The notes under the pieces were generated by a model. That model worked only from the letters and a program-made list of their open reading frames with translations, made no database searches and was not told the origin of the DNA. 64,000 nucleotides of DNA, from positions 310,001-374,000 of the forward strand of contig WLWQ01000001.1 of the NCBI GenBank assembly GCA_012103535.1, in the 5' to 3' direction. The DNA is from Pseudomonadales bacterium. GTDB taxonomy: Bacteria; Pseudomonadota; Gammaproteobacteria; Pseudomonadales; Pseudohongiellaceae. This document shows, piece after piece, positions 32,285 through 40,737 of this stretch. How positions within the stretch are numbered: position 1 is the first letter of the stretch; each line of letters begins with the position of its first letter. The position numbers and the translations under genes were made by a program.

Positions 32285-33070
32285 ATGGATCGCCGCAAGT
32301 TTCTAAGCAATATGAGCGCAGCAACAGTAGCCTCCATCGCAGGCGCCGCTACCCTGACAGAAAAGGCGGACGCCCTGGAAGATGCCATGAGCGTCGAATT
32401 AGATAAGCGCATAGCAACCCCCTGGTTTTGCAGCATCGACCCTACTCCGGAGCCAGTTGCCGGCGACACCAGACCTTGGTATCAGCATGATGACCCGCGT
32501 CTTCCAGAGATGCCAGAGGCCCCGACATTAATAGATTTCTTTAAGTTGCGCTTCGCGCCTGCGAATCATGTCTTGCAGAGTGCGCGACTTGCTAAGAACA
32601 ATGGCATGGATGAAAAGGTGATTCTCGCCTGCCTGCTACATGATATTTGCGTAGGAAATTTTATTCGTACCGATCACGGTTACTGGTGCGCGCAGATGAT
32701 TGCACCCTATGTGGACGAAGAAATAGCCTGGGCAATTGAAAAGCATCAGGCCCTAAGATTCTTCCCTGACGAGTCTGTAGGTTATGAGTATCCCGAAGCC
32801 TATATTCGATTCTTCGGCGCAGACTACAAGCCTGAGCCCTATATCGTTCAAGCCTGGGAAGAAGCGAAGAAACACCGTTGGTATATGACTTCACGCCTCA
32901 TCACCTTGAACGATCTGTATTCATTTGAGGACGGTGTCGTGGTGGATGTCGATGATTTCACCGACATCATCAGTAGACATTTTAAACAACCGAAGGAAGG
33001 TTTGGGCTTCGACGGATCACCTGTCGCTCACATGTGGCGCAGCATGATCTGGCCAAATAACTTCCTCTAA
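32285..33070 (+). CDS. Tat-exported HD-domain protein, PhnZ-like
   Basis: 261 aa. A twin-arginine signal is clear (MDRRKFLSNMSAATVASIAG) with cleavage near residue 30, and AAAGGAGG lies before the ATG. The core has the HD ligand set in the order H (NHVLQSA), HD (ACLLHDI), H (DHGYWCA), H (EKHQALR) and D (TLNDLYS). The spacing and the AxLLHD phrase resemble PhnZ-type mixed-valent diiron oxygenases more than HD phosphohydrolases. A cofactor-loaded metalloenzyme would explain the use of Tat export. Which reaction it catalyses is unknown; phosphohydrolase is the alternative. Confidence 0.72.
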   Translation: MDRRKFLSNMSAATVASIAGAATLTEKADALEDAMSVELDKRIATPWFCSIDPTPEPVAGDTRPWYQHDDPRLPEMPEAPTLIDFFKLRFAPANHVLQSARLAKNNGMDEKVILACLLHDICVGNFIRTDHGYWCAQMIAPYVDEEIAWAIEKHQALRFFPDESVGYEYPEAYIRFFGADYKPEPYIVQAWEEAKKHRWYMTSRLITLNDLYSFEDGVVVDVDDFTDIISRHFKQPKEGLGFDGSPVAHMWRSMIWPNNFL

Positions 33071-33080
33071 GATTGAAACA

Positions 33081-33111
33081 CGAGCGAGGTGCTCGCATAG
33101 CGCCTCGCTCG
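33081..33111 (+). terminator. strong hairpin after the HD-domain gene
   Basis: CGAGCGAGGTGC at 33081-33092 pairs with GCGCCTCGCTCG at 33100-33111, 12 bp including one U-G pair, with a 7-nt loop. The following CTTCCCTT is a poor U-tract, so it is terminator-like but may act as an mRNA 3' stabiliser. Confidence 0.55.
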
Positions 33112-33138
33112 CTTCCCTTCATAGATTAGTCTCCCCAA

Positions 33139-33573
33139 ATGCAGAGCAAGCAATTAACTGTCCAAGCTTATCTCGCCGAGCTGCCGGAAGAACGGCAGGA
33201 AGCCATGACAAATCTACGCAATGTAATTGTGGAAAACCTACCCGCTGGTTTCGAAGAAGTAATGAATGGTATGCCGAGTTATGTAGTGCCCCTTTCTACA
33301 TTCCCTGACGGCTACCATTGCACTGCCGACACGCCACTACCATTCTTAAGTTTTGCATCGCAGAAGAATTTTGTCGCTCTCTATCACTTCGGTATGTATG
33401 TCGATCAGGAATTGATGAAATGGTTTGTTGCAGAATATCCGAAGCACGTTTCAACGAAACTGGACATAGGGAAAAGTTGTGTAAGATTTAAGAAAATTGA
33501 TCAACTACCTTTTGAATTGATCGGACAGCTCGCCGCGAAGCGAACTGTCCGATCAATGGGTAGAAAGCTATAA
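33139..33573 (+). CDS. DUF1801 domain-containing protein
   Basis: 144-aa protein of the DUF1801/YdhG type, a small fold of unknown role. Typical segments are VQAYLAELPEERQEAMTNLR, the EVMNGMPSYVVP block, FLSFASQKNFVALYHFG and the C-terminal LDIGKSCVRFKKIDQLP. It probably has its own promoter after the hairpin at 33081. Its last 40 bases contain a large inverted repeat described under findings. Confidence 0.85.
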   Translation: MQSKQLTVQAYLAELPEERQEAMTNLRNVIVENLPAGFEEVMNGMPSYVVPLSTFPDGYHCTADTPLPFLSFASQKNFVALYHFGMYVDQELMKWFVAEYPKHVSTKLDIGKSCVRFKKIDQLPFELIGQLAAKRTVRSMGRKL

Positions 33574-33626
33574 GAAGGCTATAAGTAAGTAGGCAAACAG
33601 ATAAGTAGATAAATAGCCTCGTAGAA

Positions 33627-34256
33627 TTAGCCTCTGCGAATCTCGACATCCCCAACACCCAATTCTACTTCCATGATTTTGTCGCCTTCACCATGATAAT
33701 AAGAATCGGCACTGATGAAGTTGCGCTCATTATCCGAACCACCTTCAAATCCACTGATTCTTGAATCGCCGACTCCGGCATTGGCGTGGATTAGATCATA
33801 ATCATCTGCACTCACATCGATGCGCACCGAGCCTACACCGAGTTCCATGTCGAGGCTATTGGTGAAGTCTTCTATATGAACATCGCCTACGCCCATATCA
33901 AGTTCGAGTTCCAGTTTGGCCGGCAGTCTGATTCTCCAATCCTGCTCAATGTCCTGCTCTCTGAGTCCAATATAGACTCGCGGTCCGGAACCATCGATTT
34001 CGAGTTCAATATCTTCGACATCTTTACTGCGAAACGAGAACCACCTTCTTTGGGCTGTGATATCTACTTCTAACTGAATCTCATCACCATCATAGGTTTC
34101 AATATCCAGTTCTCCAACGGAAATATCCAAATGCAGTTTTTCCAGATCAGAAGCGTCGATAACCTGTGTAATATGTTTAAAAGAATCTGCAATGACAGCA
34201 GAAAAGAAAAGCAGAGATATTGCCAGTAGAGCGGCTTTTACGGCTTTCATATTCAT
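33627..34256 (-). CDS. exported DUF4097-like repeat protein
   Basis: 209 aa with a signal peptide (LLAISLLFFSAVIA). The mature part is a series of short beta strands with a recurring phrase: VGELDIE, GVGDVHIE, GVGSVRID, GVGDSRIS and GVGDVEIR, spaced roughly 20-35 residues. This is the beta-helical pattern of DUF4097/DUF2807-like adhesin domains. Periplasmic or surface location is likely. ATG at 34256 is used; one at 34250 is possible. Role unknown. Confidence 0.75.
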   Translation of the reverse strand: MNMKAVKAALLAISLLFFSAVIADSFKHITQVIDASDLEKLHLDISVGELDIETYDGDEIQLEVDITAQRRWFSFRSKDVEDIELEIDGSGPRVYIGLREQDIEQDWRIRLPAKLELELDMGVGDVHIEDFTNSLDMELGVGSVRIDVSADDYDLIHANAGVGDSRISGFEGGSDNERNFISADSYYHGEGDKIMEVELGVGDVEIRRG

Positions 34257-34322
34257 CCCCTGTTATTTGATTGAGCGCGAGACTGCCTGTATTTCTAATT
34301 AGACGCTCTAAGCGCCAGAAAG

Positions 34323-35447
34323 TTACAGTCCCCGGTATATTTCACCACCGGTTCCCAGCACCCAAGGTATACCCTCCGGATCTACGCTAATTTGGCGAGC
34401 CGAGCCGAATACCTGCACCCAGAAATTTCCATTCCAACGAAAGATGTCATGACCACCACTACCACTGCTGGTGCCAATCACCCAGACCGAACCGTCCGCA
34501 CCAATTCCAATATCCCGCGCCCCGCCTGGACGCTTAATCCAGCGGCCTCTGATCAACTCATATATATCGTCGGTGTGATCAACTACCCAGGGGGTTCCAA
34601 AGGGATCCACGTCAATACGCACTGCCGAGCCGCTAGTCCTTTCCCAGTCATAGCCATCCCATCGATAAATTCCGCCACCGGCAGCGATCCAAACTGTTCC
34701 ATCTGCCCCTATTCCCACATCTCTAGCGTCACCTTGCAGTCGAGTCCAGCCGCCACCGTTCCAATAATAAATTTGGTGCGAGTCATTAACTATCCAGGGA
34801 TTGCCATAAGGGTCTACATCGATACGCACCGCTGCCCCGTCTACACGTTGCCAGTCGAAACCAGTCCAAAAATAGATACCATATCCGCCTGGTCTTTCAT
34901 CAGTACCAATAACCCAGACAGAACCATCCGCTCCGATACCAATATCACTTGCCCCACCTTCGAGTCGCTGCCAGTCAGGCTGGATACTGGAACTGTCCAA
35001 GCTGTTTTTGTTCTGGGCTAAGTTTTCACCGTAATCATTTAGTTCAAAACTTGTTTCGCCACTTTGATGCAATTCAATCCAGTAAGAGAGTCCATCAATA
35101 ATCACATCAGGCACGAAAAGATAGCCGTCAAAGAAAGAACTCGCATACAGCTCGGGAGCAATAGAGGTTTCACTGTAAGCGATAAGTTCAAACTCCGGCG
35201 GATCGAGATTTGGTATCAGATGTAATTCCAATCGATAGAAACTGCCATCGACTTCAACATAGGGGATTATAAAAATGTCATTATCGAAGGTGCCTTCTTG
35301 GGCGAAGCTATTTGTCCCTAGCAACAGAGCAACTGTTAGACACAAAGTATTAAAAGCACGGGAAGATCGGCCAATACTGCTTAAGGTATTGGAATTAATG
35401 ACTTGATGATTGCTCAGCGATTGTTTTGGTTTGTGAGATCGCAACAT
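34323..35447 (-). CDS. exported tectonin-repeat beta-propeller protein
   Basis: 374 aa with a signal peptide ending LLGTNSFAQ. The C-terminal 215 residues are tectonin (TECPR) repeats in alternating pairs. GADGSVWVIG (GADGTVWIAA in one copy) occurs three times and VDPxGxPWV/I three times, so six blades. Each blade ends in a W-containing strand such as YYWNGGGWTRL. The preceding 130 residues are an unrelated domain with FEL/YWIEL strands. Such proteins often bind sugars or lipids. I chose the ATG at 35447; the frame opens at a TTG at 35465. Confidence 0.78.
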   Translation of the reverse strand: MLRSHKPKQSLSNHQVINSNTLSSIGRSSRAFNTLCLTVALLLGTNSFAQEGTFDNDIFIIPYVEVDGSFYRLELHLIPNLDPPEFELIAYSETSIAPELYASSFFDGYLFVPDVIIDGLSYWIELHQSGETSFELNDYGENLAQNKNSLDSSSIQPDWQRLEGGASDIGIGADGSVWVIGTDERPGGYGIYFWTGFDWQRVDGAAVRIDVDPYGNPWIVNDSHQIYYWNGGGWTRLQGDARDVGIGADGTVWIAAGGGIYRWDGYDWERTSGSAVRIDVDPFGTPWVVDHTDDIYELIRGRWIKRPGGARDIGIGADGSVWVIGTSSGSGGHDIFRWNGNFWVQVFGSARQISVDPEGIPWVLGTGGEIYRGL

Positions 35448-35752
35448 GTGTTGCACCTGGCTCAATAATTTTCATCTAACGATAGACTTAACTAGCTGAA
35501 CTGAAGATTAATTACTCATATTTTATACGTTATGAAACTAGGCAAATACTTAGAAGCAATAAGAGATTTCTTAATATCGACCCTTGTATTTCTATTCCGC
35601 TAAAAGGATCAATCTAGCTCTACCTCGGAAATAGAAACAGATAAGCTATCCATAGAAAGGTAACAATCTTTACATTCTTGAACCACCCACACTGCTTTAG
35701 TTGAAGCACAATGCTATACAAATTGTAAACAATTATATGTTATTGTTTTAGT
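35448..35752. promoter_or_regulatory. AT-rich gap with a palindrome before the DUF2806 gene
   Basis: No gene seen. The change to AT-rich sequence begins here. AATTGT and ACAATT at 35721-35726 and 35729-35734 form a dyad about 20 bp before the next start codon, overlapping the likely core promoter. A repressor site is plausible; unproven. Confidence 0.35.
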
Positions 35753-36745
35753 ATGACATTCGAAATTAAAGACCTAGCCGGCTTAAGCCAGCCTCTCACT
35801 AGATTGATAGAAGTCATTTCTGCAGGAATTGGCAATATCTCTGGACCTTACTTATTGAAAAGTAATGCAAGAGCAAAAGCTGAAGAAATAAAGTTGCTCA
35901 CTGATGCATTAGAAAAATCTAATCTTAGACAATTAGGTTTCCAAATTGAATCACAATCACCTCAATTGACAATTGGCACAAAAACCGAAAAATTAGAATT
36001 AACTAAGCTACAAGACATAGACAGAATCCGGAGTCGCATCGAACATCAGCTAAGATCAGAGCAAGAAAACATAGAAAGTATCACTTCCGAATCAGCACTG
36101 GAATTGGCAAAAATATCAGACGTGCCAGAAGAAACTCCAGAGTTAGAATGGATTTCACGGTTTTTTAGTATCGCTGAGGAAGTTAGCTCTGAAGATATGC
36201 AAGTAATTTGGGGCAAAATTTTAGCAGGGGAAATTAAACAGCCAGGTGCATTCTCTTTATGCACACTGGAAGTTCTTAGAAATTTGTCGCGAACAGAAGC
36301 CAATTTATTTAATAACGTTAGCAATTTTACTTTTCGAAATGGGTCTCTGAGAGAAGGTATTATTCCCACAGTTTTCAATTCTGAGATGCAATCATGTGGA
36401 ATATCATTCGGTGAATTCACAAAACTTGTAGATTGCGGCTTAATCTACCCTAATGAAATGACCAAGGTTTTTTTTGATGGAGCTGAATTAGGGGAAACAG
36501 GAATATTTGAAAGCTCAGGGCACTCGATAGTATTTAAATCCACAGAGACGTCCGTCGCGTTTGAACTCGAAAACTGGAGATTAACAAATGCAGGCACTGA
36601 ATTGCTTTCACTTACGGAAAACAACCCTAAAATTTCATTTTTACAAATGCTAAAATCCGACATTAAATCATTTGGTTTAGATTGTTCAATCGTAAAAAAT
36701 TTAGTGCGTACTACAGACTCATTTACCGCCGAGATTGTTGAATAA
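35753..36745 (+). CDS. DUF2806 / TIGR03899-like protein
   Basis: 330-aa soluble protein of the DUF2806 family, function unknown. Family features seen are the N-terminal GLSQPLTRLIEVISAGIGNISGP region, a charged helix with many Glu and Lys residues (about 45-130), and the block WISRFFSIAEEVSSEDMQVIW followed by GKILAGEIKQPGAFSLCTLE. It uses AT-rich codons unlike the housekeeping genes around. First gene of the accessory island. Homologues usually occur in variable regions. Confidence 0.78.
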   Translation: MTFEIKDLAGLSQPLTRLIEVISAGIGNISGPYLLKSNARAKAEEIKLLTDALEKSNLRQLGFQIESQSPQLTIGTKTEKLELTKLQDIDRIRSRIEHQLRSEQENIESITSESALELAKISDVPEETPELEWISRFFSIAEEVSSEDMQVIWGKILAGEIKQPGAFSLCTLEVLRNLSRTEANLFNNVSNFTFRNGSLREGIIPTVFNSEMQSCGISFGEFTKLVDCGLIYPNEMTKVFFDGAELGETGIFESSGHSIVFKSTETSVAFELENWRLTNAGTELLSLTENNPKISFLQMLKSDIKSFGLDCSIVKNLVRTTDSFTAEIVE

Positions 36746-37029
36746 ATAGGAATTAAACTCTACCAAAGTAACCAGTATAATTTGATATAGATATCTATAA
36801 CTATTGTTGGTTTTTCCAATATTGAGCACCTAAAGCAATAATTAGCAAATGATAATGCTTTAGAATCAGATTGATTGATTTGTAGATTAAGTTTGAAGAA
36901 ATTCGGTTTCTGTATGTGAGTTTTTTAGAAACCTTGACATTAGAGCCAGCATGCTACCTTTTAACTACTTAAATTATTTCTAATGCGCTCTTTTTTTCCA
37001 TAGATTAATGATGCATTACACCCAATATT

Positions 37030-37500
37030 TTAAAGAATATCAGTTAAATCTATCGAGGTTTGTAAAATACCATACAATTCCAGTTTTCGTAGAAGCTGTC
37101 CTATAGTTAGCCCTAATTTTTCAGCACATTTGTGAAGGTCAAATGAATAGTGGCTGGCCAACGCCTCAATTAGTGGTATTTCAAATTTTGCCAATTCTCC
37201 GTTATTCAGTTTTTTATATTCATCACTTTCTCTGAATTCAGTGTACATGTTTAGACTTGACTCAATATGCTCCTTATAACTTTGAGTATATTTAGATTCT
37301 TTTTTGATAGGTGTTATTCCGCTCTTAGGGCTTTTTTCCTCAGTTTCATAATTCGAAATTCTTCTTAAGCGAATTTCTACTACTACATCGTCGCAGACAT
37401 CATTCGTTGGGTATTTATATTCATCTTTTCGGGTATCGCTATTAGCTGAGTATTTGAGCTCGTTTGATTTGCTGCGAAGTCCATCGGCTTTATTACGCAT
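37030..37500 (-). CDS. hypothetical protein with C-terminal Fis-like HTH
   Basis: 156 aa. The first 90 residues are polar and look disordered. The last 60 (EIPLIEALASHYSFDLHKCA then EKLGLTIGQLLRKLELYGI) match the Fis-type helix-turn-helix used at the C-terminus of sigma-54 activators, without an AAA+ domain. Possibly a small nucleoid or regulatory protein. It is AT-rich and stands alone, with 280-bp gaps on each side where I see no other gene. Confidence 0.6.
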   Translation of the reverse strand: MRNKADGLRSKSNELKYSANSDTRKDEYKYPTNDVCDDVVVEIRLRRISNYETEEKSPKSGITPIKKESKYTQSYKEHIESSLNMYTEFRESDEYKKLNNGELAKFEIPLIEALASHYSFDLHKCAEKLGLTIGQLLRKLELYGILQTSIDLTDIL

Positions 37501-37773
37501 ACTCTATTAATCCAGAAATAATCTATTGGTAAGAGTTCAAAATGATTTTTGCCTGAACAAAAACATTGCACTTTAAAAAGAACATAAAAACACTTTATAG
37601 ACTGCCCTTTATTTCATCTATCGTCCCAAAGCAAGACTCCTTTAGTTATTTCGTTTGTTTATAACAAAGACGTTTTTTATGTCAAAATATTGACGTTTTT
37701 GATTGTAATAACGCCCTCCTATTCGTAAATAAAGCCACTCTGATACCTTTGATTTTCTGACTTCTTTGATACA

Positions 37774-38499
37774 CTATTTTTTCACGCATTTTTGTTTAAA
37801 CTGCCTACCTAGCTTTTTCCTTTTCTTGTCAACCCTGTTCATAAAATCATATTGAGCTTCTAGCCATTCTTGACCCTTGCTCTGTGCTAGCAGAGCCAAA
37901 ATCTTATCTTCTGAACCCTGCCCTCCCTTTTCAAGATTGATCTCGTGCAGAACAAGAGCTAAATTCTCAGGCCAATCTGAGCCTCCTAAATTGACGGGAA
38001 GTATGTGATCTATAGAGAAGATTTTTGGGCTTCGCTCCAGCTTGTCACCTGAGTAATAACATTTCCCCTCTTGAATCCGATACAGTTCTTCGATCACTTC
38101 TTGGTCGTGAAATCCTCCAGCCTCGACCAATCTTTGCTTACGTAGCTTGTCCTTGCGCTTATTCTTGGCGCTCGACCGAACTCTAAGCTCCATCTTGGTT
38201 GCTAAATCATAGTCAGGGTAAAAAAATTTAATCGACTTGAGTTCCTTGGGCAATTCCACCAATGGAACACTGTCAGTGAACACAATTTCATTGAGAAAAA
38301 TAGATTCTGACTTATAAAAACTCGAGGACTCTATAAGTTCTTCCCAGCAAGGTTTGCTAATAGCCTCCCTACCGGCAATTTCAATCACATAACCATTTTC
38401 TGGGTGGAAGTCTTTGTGGCTGTCCCAGCTAACGAGATAGCCAACTGATAATAGTTCACTTACACGGTCGCCGAGATTGCTTTCGGAAAAATAATCCAC
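37774..38499 (-). CDS. HNH endonuclease domain protein
   Basis: 241 aa with an HNH nuclease in the second half: GKCYYSG (first beta hairpin), SIDHILPVNLGGSDWPENLA (catalytic DH and the Asn) and a late HEINLEKGG. The zinc-binding CxxC pairs of some HNH proteins are absent. The N-terminal 120 residues are unfamiliar. The Lys-rich C-terminus may bind DNA. As an orphan nuclease in an island it could be a restriction or defence enzyme or a relic of a mobile intron or phage. Confidence 0.82.
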   Translation of the reverse strand: MDYFSESNLGDRVSELLSVGYLVSWDSHKDFHPENGYVIEIAGREAISKPCWEELIESSSFYKSESIFLNEIVFTDSVPLVELPKELKSIKFFYPDYDLATKMELRVRSSAKNKRKDKLRKQRLVEAGGFHDQEVIEELYRIQEGKCYYSGDKLERSPKIFSIDHILPVNLGGSDWPENLALVLHEINLEKGGQGSEDKILALLAQSKGQEWLEAQYDFMNRVDKKRKKLGRQFKQKCVKK

Positions 38500-38672
38500 G
38501 ATTTTATTATACTGTTGCCAACTCTATTGGAAAACAATGGAACTTACGTCGGTGTAGATATGCGAATCTAGCAAAATACTTGGGGATATTTATAACTTTA
38601 AGTAGAATTTCTCAACTTGCATCAATCGTTAAGTTTAAAAGTTAATAGTGTCCTTTGCTATTCATAAAGAAT

Positions 38673-38737
38673 GGGGACACTCATAACTTAACAACGTTTA
38701 TAACGAGTTTTTAAATTGCTAAGTTATGAGTGTCCCC
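38673..38737. repeat. 18-bp perfect inverted repeat (possible miniature element or REP-like hairpin)
   Basis: GGGGACACTCATAACTTA at 38673-38690 and its exact complement at 38720-38737, with a 29-bp spacer. With one mismatch the match extends to about 22 bp. It abuts the degraded 3' end of the XRE gene. The GGGGACA-type ends resemble palindromic units mobilised by REP-associated transposases; no transposase is near. Confidence 0.65.
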
Positions 38738-38976
38738 AAGAATCTGCTTATCAGTTCTTCTATTGGGCTATCTTCAATCGCACAATCTTCGAGTCCCGTT
38801 GAAATATAGTACTCCTAAAGTGATTGTTTCTGATCATCACTAAATTACCGCTGTTCACTTTCGAATTGGGACAAATATGATCGGTTTAACCCGATATCTT
38901 TAGCTATCTTTGCTTGTAACAAATTTAGGGATTCACGAGCTGATTTAAGATCCTGGCCTGTTAGTATTTCAATCAT
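38719..38976 (-). pseudogene. XRE-family HTH regulator, broken by two in-frame stops
   Basis: An ATG at 38976 with AAGGAG before it opens a clear XRE helix-turn-helix: SARESLNLLQAKIAKDIG then LNRSYLSQFES. After 43 codons the frame meets TAA (38845-38847) and later TAG (38815-38817). In the same frame FSDDQKQSL and EYYISTGLED resemble the usual continuation of such regulators. The frame finally ends inside the inverted repeat at 38719. It could still make a 43-aa HTH peptide. Short regulators of this type often control an adjacent module and themselves. Confidence 0.7.
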
Positions 38977-39008
38977 TTATAACTCCTTGGTTATCTGAAT
39001 TAGCAATT

Positions 39009-39025
39009 GTTAAACAATGTTTAAC
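39009..39025. promoter_or_regulatory. operator-like palindrome upstream of the XRE gene
   Basis: GTTAAAC, AAT, GTTTAAC: a perfect 7-bp dyad with 3-bp spacer, 33 bp before the XRE start codon. It lies between that gene and the divergent DUF2188 promoter, the expected place for an autorepressor site. Confidence 0.5.
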
Positions 39026-39135
39026 TTCCAGAAGTTTCACCCAGTTTTTAATATTAAATAATGGTTTTGGTGGCTACGGTGATTCGTCAATTTGGTATTT
39101 CTGAAACTTTTGTACCGTTTGTTCTAGGAATGTGT

Positions 39136-39167
39136 TTGACAATGTAATACACTGTATGTATTAACAT
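39136..39167 (+). promoter_or_regulatory. promoter with SOS-box-like sequence before the DUF2188 module
   Basis: TTGACA at 39136-39141 and TATTAA at 39159-39164 have a 17-bp spacer. CTGT-N8-ACAT at 39152-39167 overlaps the -10 box and differs from the LexA consensus CTGT-N8-ACAG at one position. The transcript would have a leader of about 110 nt. Confidence 0.4.
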
Positions 39168-39283
39168 GGGTATATATACAGTATAAATTTGATTCTATGA
39201 CAGCTAATGGCGTTAGAATTCAATGAATAGATAGTGCCCTTAACTGTTAATTAAATATGCATACTAAATTGGAGTAATCAGCA

Positions 39284-39511
39284 ATGAGTAAGAAAACAAC
39301 ACATGTGGTTCACAACCCTGAAGGAGGATGGGATGTTAAAAAAGGCGGTGCTGGCCGCGCATCAAAGCATTTCGATACTAAACGAAAAGCAATCGATTGG
39401 GGACGAAGTGTAAGCAAAAATCAAGGTAGTGAATTTTACATCCATGGAGCAAATGGGAAAATTCAACAAAAAGATAGCCATGGAAACGACGACTTTCCGC
39501 CAAAAGGGTAA
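39284..39511 (+). CDS. DUF2188 domain-containing protein
   Basis: 75 aa, a small basic protein of the DUF2188 family. The family phrases are all there: HVVHNPEGGWDVKKGGAGRA, then SKHFDTKRKAIDWGR and the QGSEFYIHGANGKIQQKDS block. TTGGAG lies before the ATG. These short proteins are common beside phage and defence genes; the fold is known only from prediction. It is 55 bp upstream of the next gene on the same strand. Confidence 0.85.
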   Translation: MSKKTTHVVHNPEGGWDVKKGGAGRASKHFDTKRKAIDWGRSVSKNQGSEFYIHGANGKIQQKDSHGNDDFPPKG

Positions 39512-39566
39512 AGAATTTGCAAGGTTTATTAGAAAGTATTAATCCAAAACATGAAGGACGCAATTA

Positions 39567-40649
39567 ATGCAAGTAGAAGAATTGTATGATTTATGCCATT
39601 GGATAGACCGGGAAATTGTTCAAGAAGAAATATCTCAACTATACGCCGAGCTTCACCAGGTCTTGAACCAAAATATTCAGCCAAATCAAGCTAAACTGCC
39701 GTTTGAGAAGCAAAGGGATAAGCTATTTAACGCATTGGAACTAGTATCGCTTTCAGAGCTGCCTACTGCGCAAATCGAAATTCTCAATAAAATTGGGATT
39801 GCCAAAAATGTAGGTACAGATGGTAAAAAGAAATTAGAAAATGCTTTGTACATTAACGCTTTAGATCTAGCGAGTGCTGCTCAAGTAGTTTCAGAATCTC
39901 TAAATAGCATTAATGACGGTGTTAACTGGTCTAAACAGATGCTAACTCCGCTTAATAGGATTGTTGAAGAAGAGGAAGTTGAGTCAATTATTCTAGAATC
40001 AGGTAAAGTTTTATTAAGAATACGGTTTGCAAATCATGCAAAAATTTCCAATCTTTCGGACTTTAAAGATTGGGGGAAAGCTTGGTGGGAAATTGCTCGC
40101 GGAGTAACGATGGCTCACGGAGATGCACCTGAAAGCTTTGAAATCATTGGCGCAAGCAAGGGCTCTATAATCCTGAGCTTGGTTACAGCATATGCAATGG
40201 CAAAAACTACTAGCGGCATTATTATGGAAGCGCTGAAAGTAGTTGAAAAAATATACGACATTAAGGAGTTGGCCCAACGAGTAAAGCACCTGGAGTTATC
40301 AAACCAAGATGCAGAAAAAGTGGTAAATAAAGCCGCCACTGATGAAAAAGCAGCTGGCCTAGAGCATATTTTAAATTCTGCCATTGCCGAAATCGGTCTG
40401 GACAAGGAAAAACAAGCTAATGAGATAACGGAACTAACAAAGTCTATAAAGAAACTAGTTGATTTCTTGGATAAGGGTGGCTCCGTAGATTTCGTACTGC
40501 CAGACCAATCAGCGGACGAAGATGAAAGTCTAGAGGAAGAGAGAAAGACTCTTGAATCACGATTTCAAGAAGTGAGAATGTTAGAAAAAAAATTATTACA
40601 GCTTGAACATCAAGCAAAAGAGGAAGATGGAATTCCTCGTGAAGATTAA
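39567..40649 (+). CDS. hypothetical protein of an accessory two-gene module
   Basis: 360 aa, family not recognised. The N-terminal 100 residues are amphipathic helices. A middle part has EIIGASKGSIILSLVTAYAM and KTTSGIIMEALKVVEKIYDI, a hydrophobic stretch at about 195-235 that could be one or two membrane segments or a buried helical hairpin. A Glu/Lys coiled-coil tail follows (about 240-355). Being cotranscribed with the DUF2188 gene, under a promoter with an SOS-like site, suggests a defence or stress role; this is inference. It ends 88 bp before the tRNA-Leu 3' end. Confidence 0.6.
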   Translation: MQVEELYDLCHWIDREIVQEEISQLYAELHQVLNQNIQPNQAKLPFEKQRDKLFNALELVSLSELPTAQIEILNKIGIAKNVGTDGKKKLENALYINALDLASAAQVVSESLNSINDGVNWSKQMLTPLNRIVEEEEVESIILESGKVLLRIRFANHAKISNLSDFKDWGKAWWEIARGVTMAHGDAPESFEIIGASKGSIILSLVTAYAMAKTTSGIIMEALKVVEKIYDIKELAQRVKHLELSNQDAEKVVNKAATDEKAAGLEHILNSAIAEIGLDKEKQANEITELTKSIKKLVDFLDKGGSVDFVLPDQSADEDESLEEERKTLESRFQEVRMLEKKLLQLEHQAKEEDGIPRED

Positions 40650-40737
40650 ACCGAAATTATGTGTCTACGATAAGTCTACAATTTATTATTTTCATTACTC
40701 ATCGATCCAACTGTTTATTACACATCCATTGTTTTAT

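Noticed and set aside
32149..32469. 106-aa minus-strand frame overlapping the HD-domain gene
   Set aside because: Its end reads well (QFPMPDHYFPNEIGWIERL), but most of it is antisense to the Tat signal and HD gene and no start with a ribosome site was found.
39170..39195. Second LexA-like site GTATATATACAGTAT
   Set aside because: Only the right half matches; the left half reads TGGG rather than CTGT.
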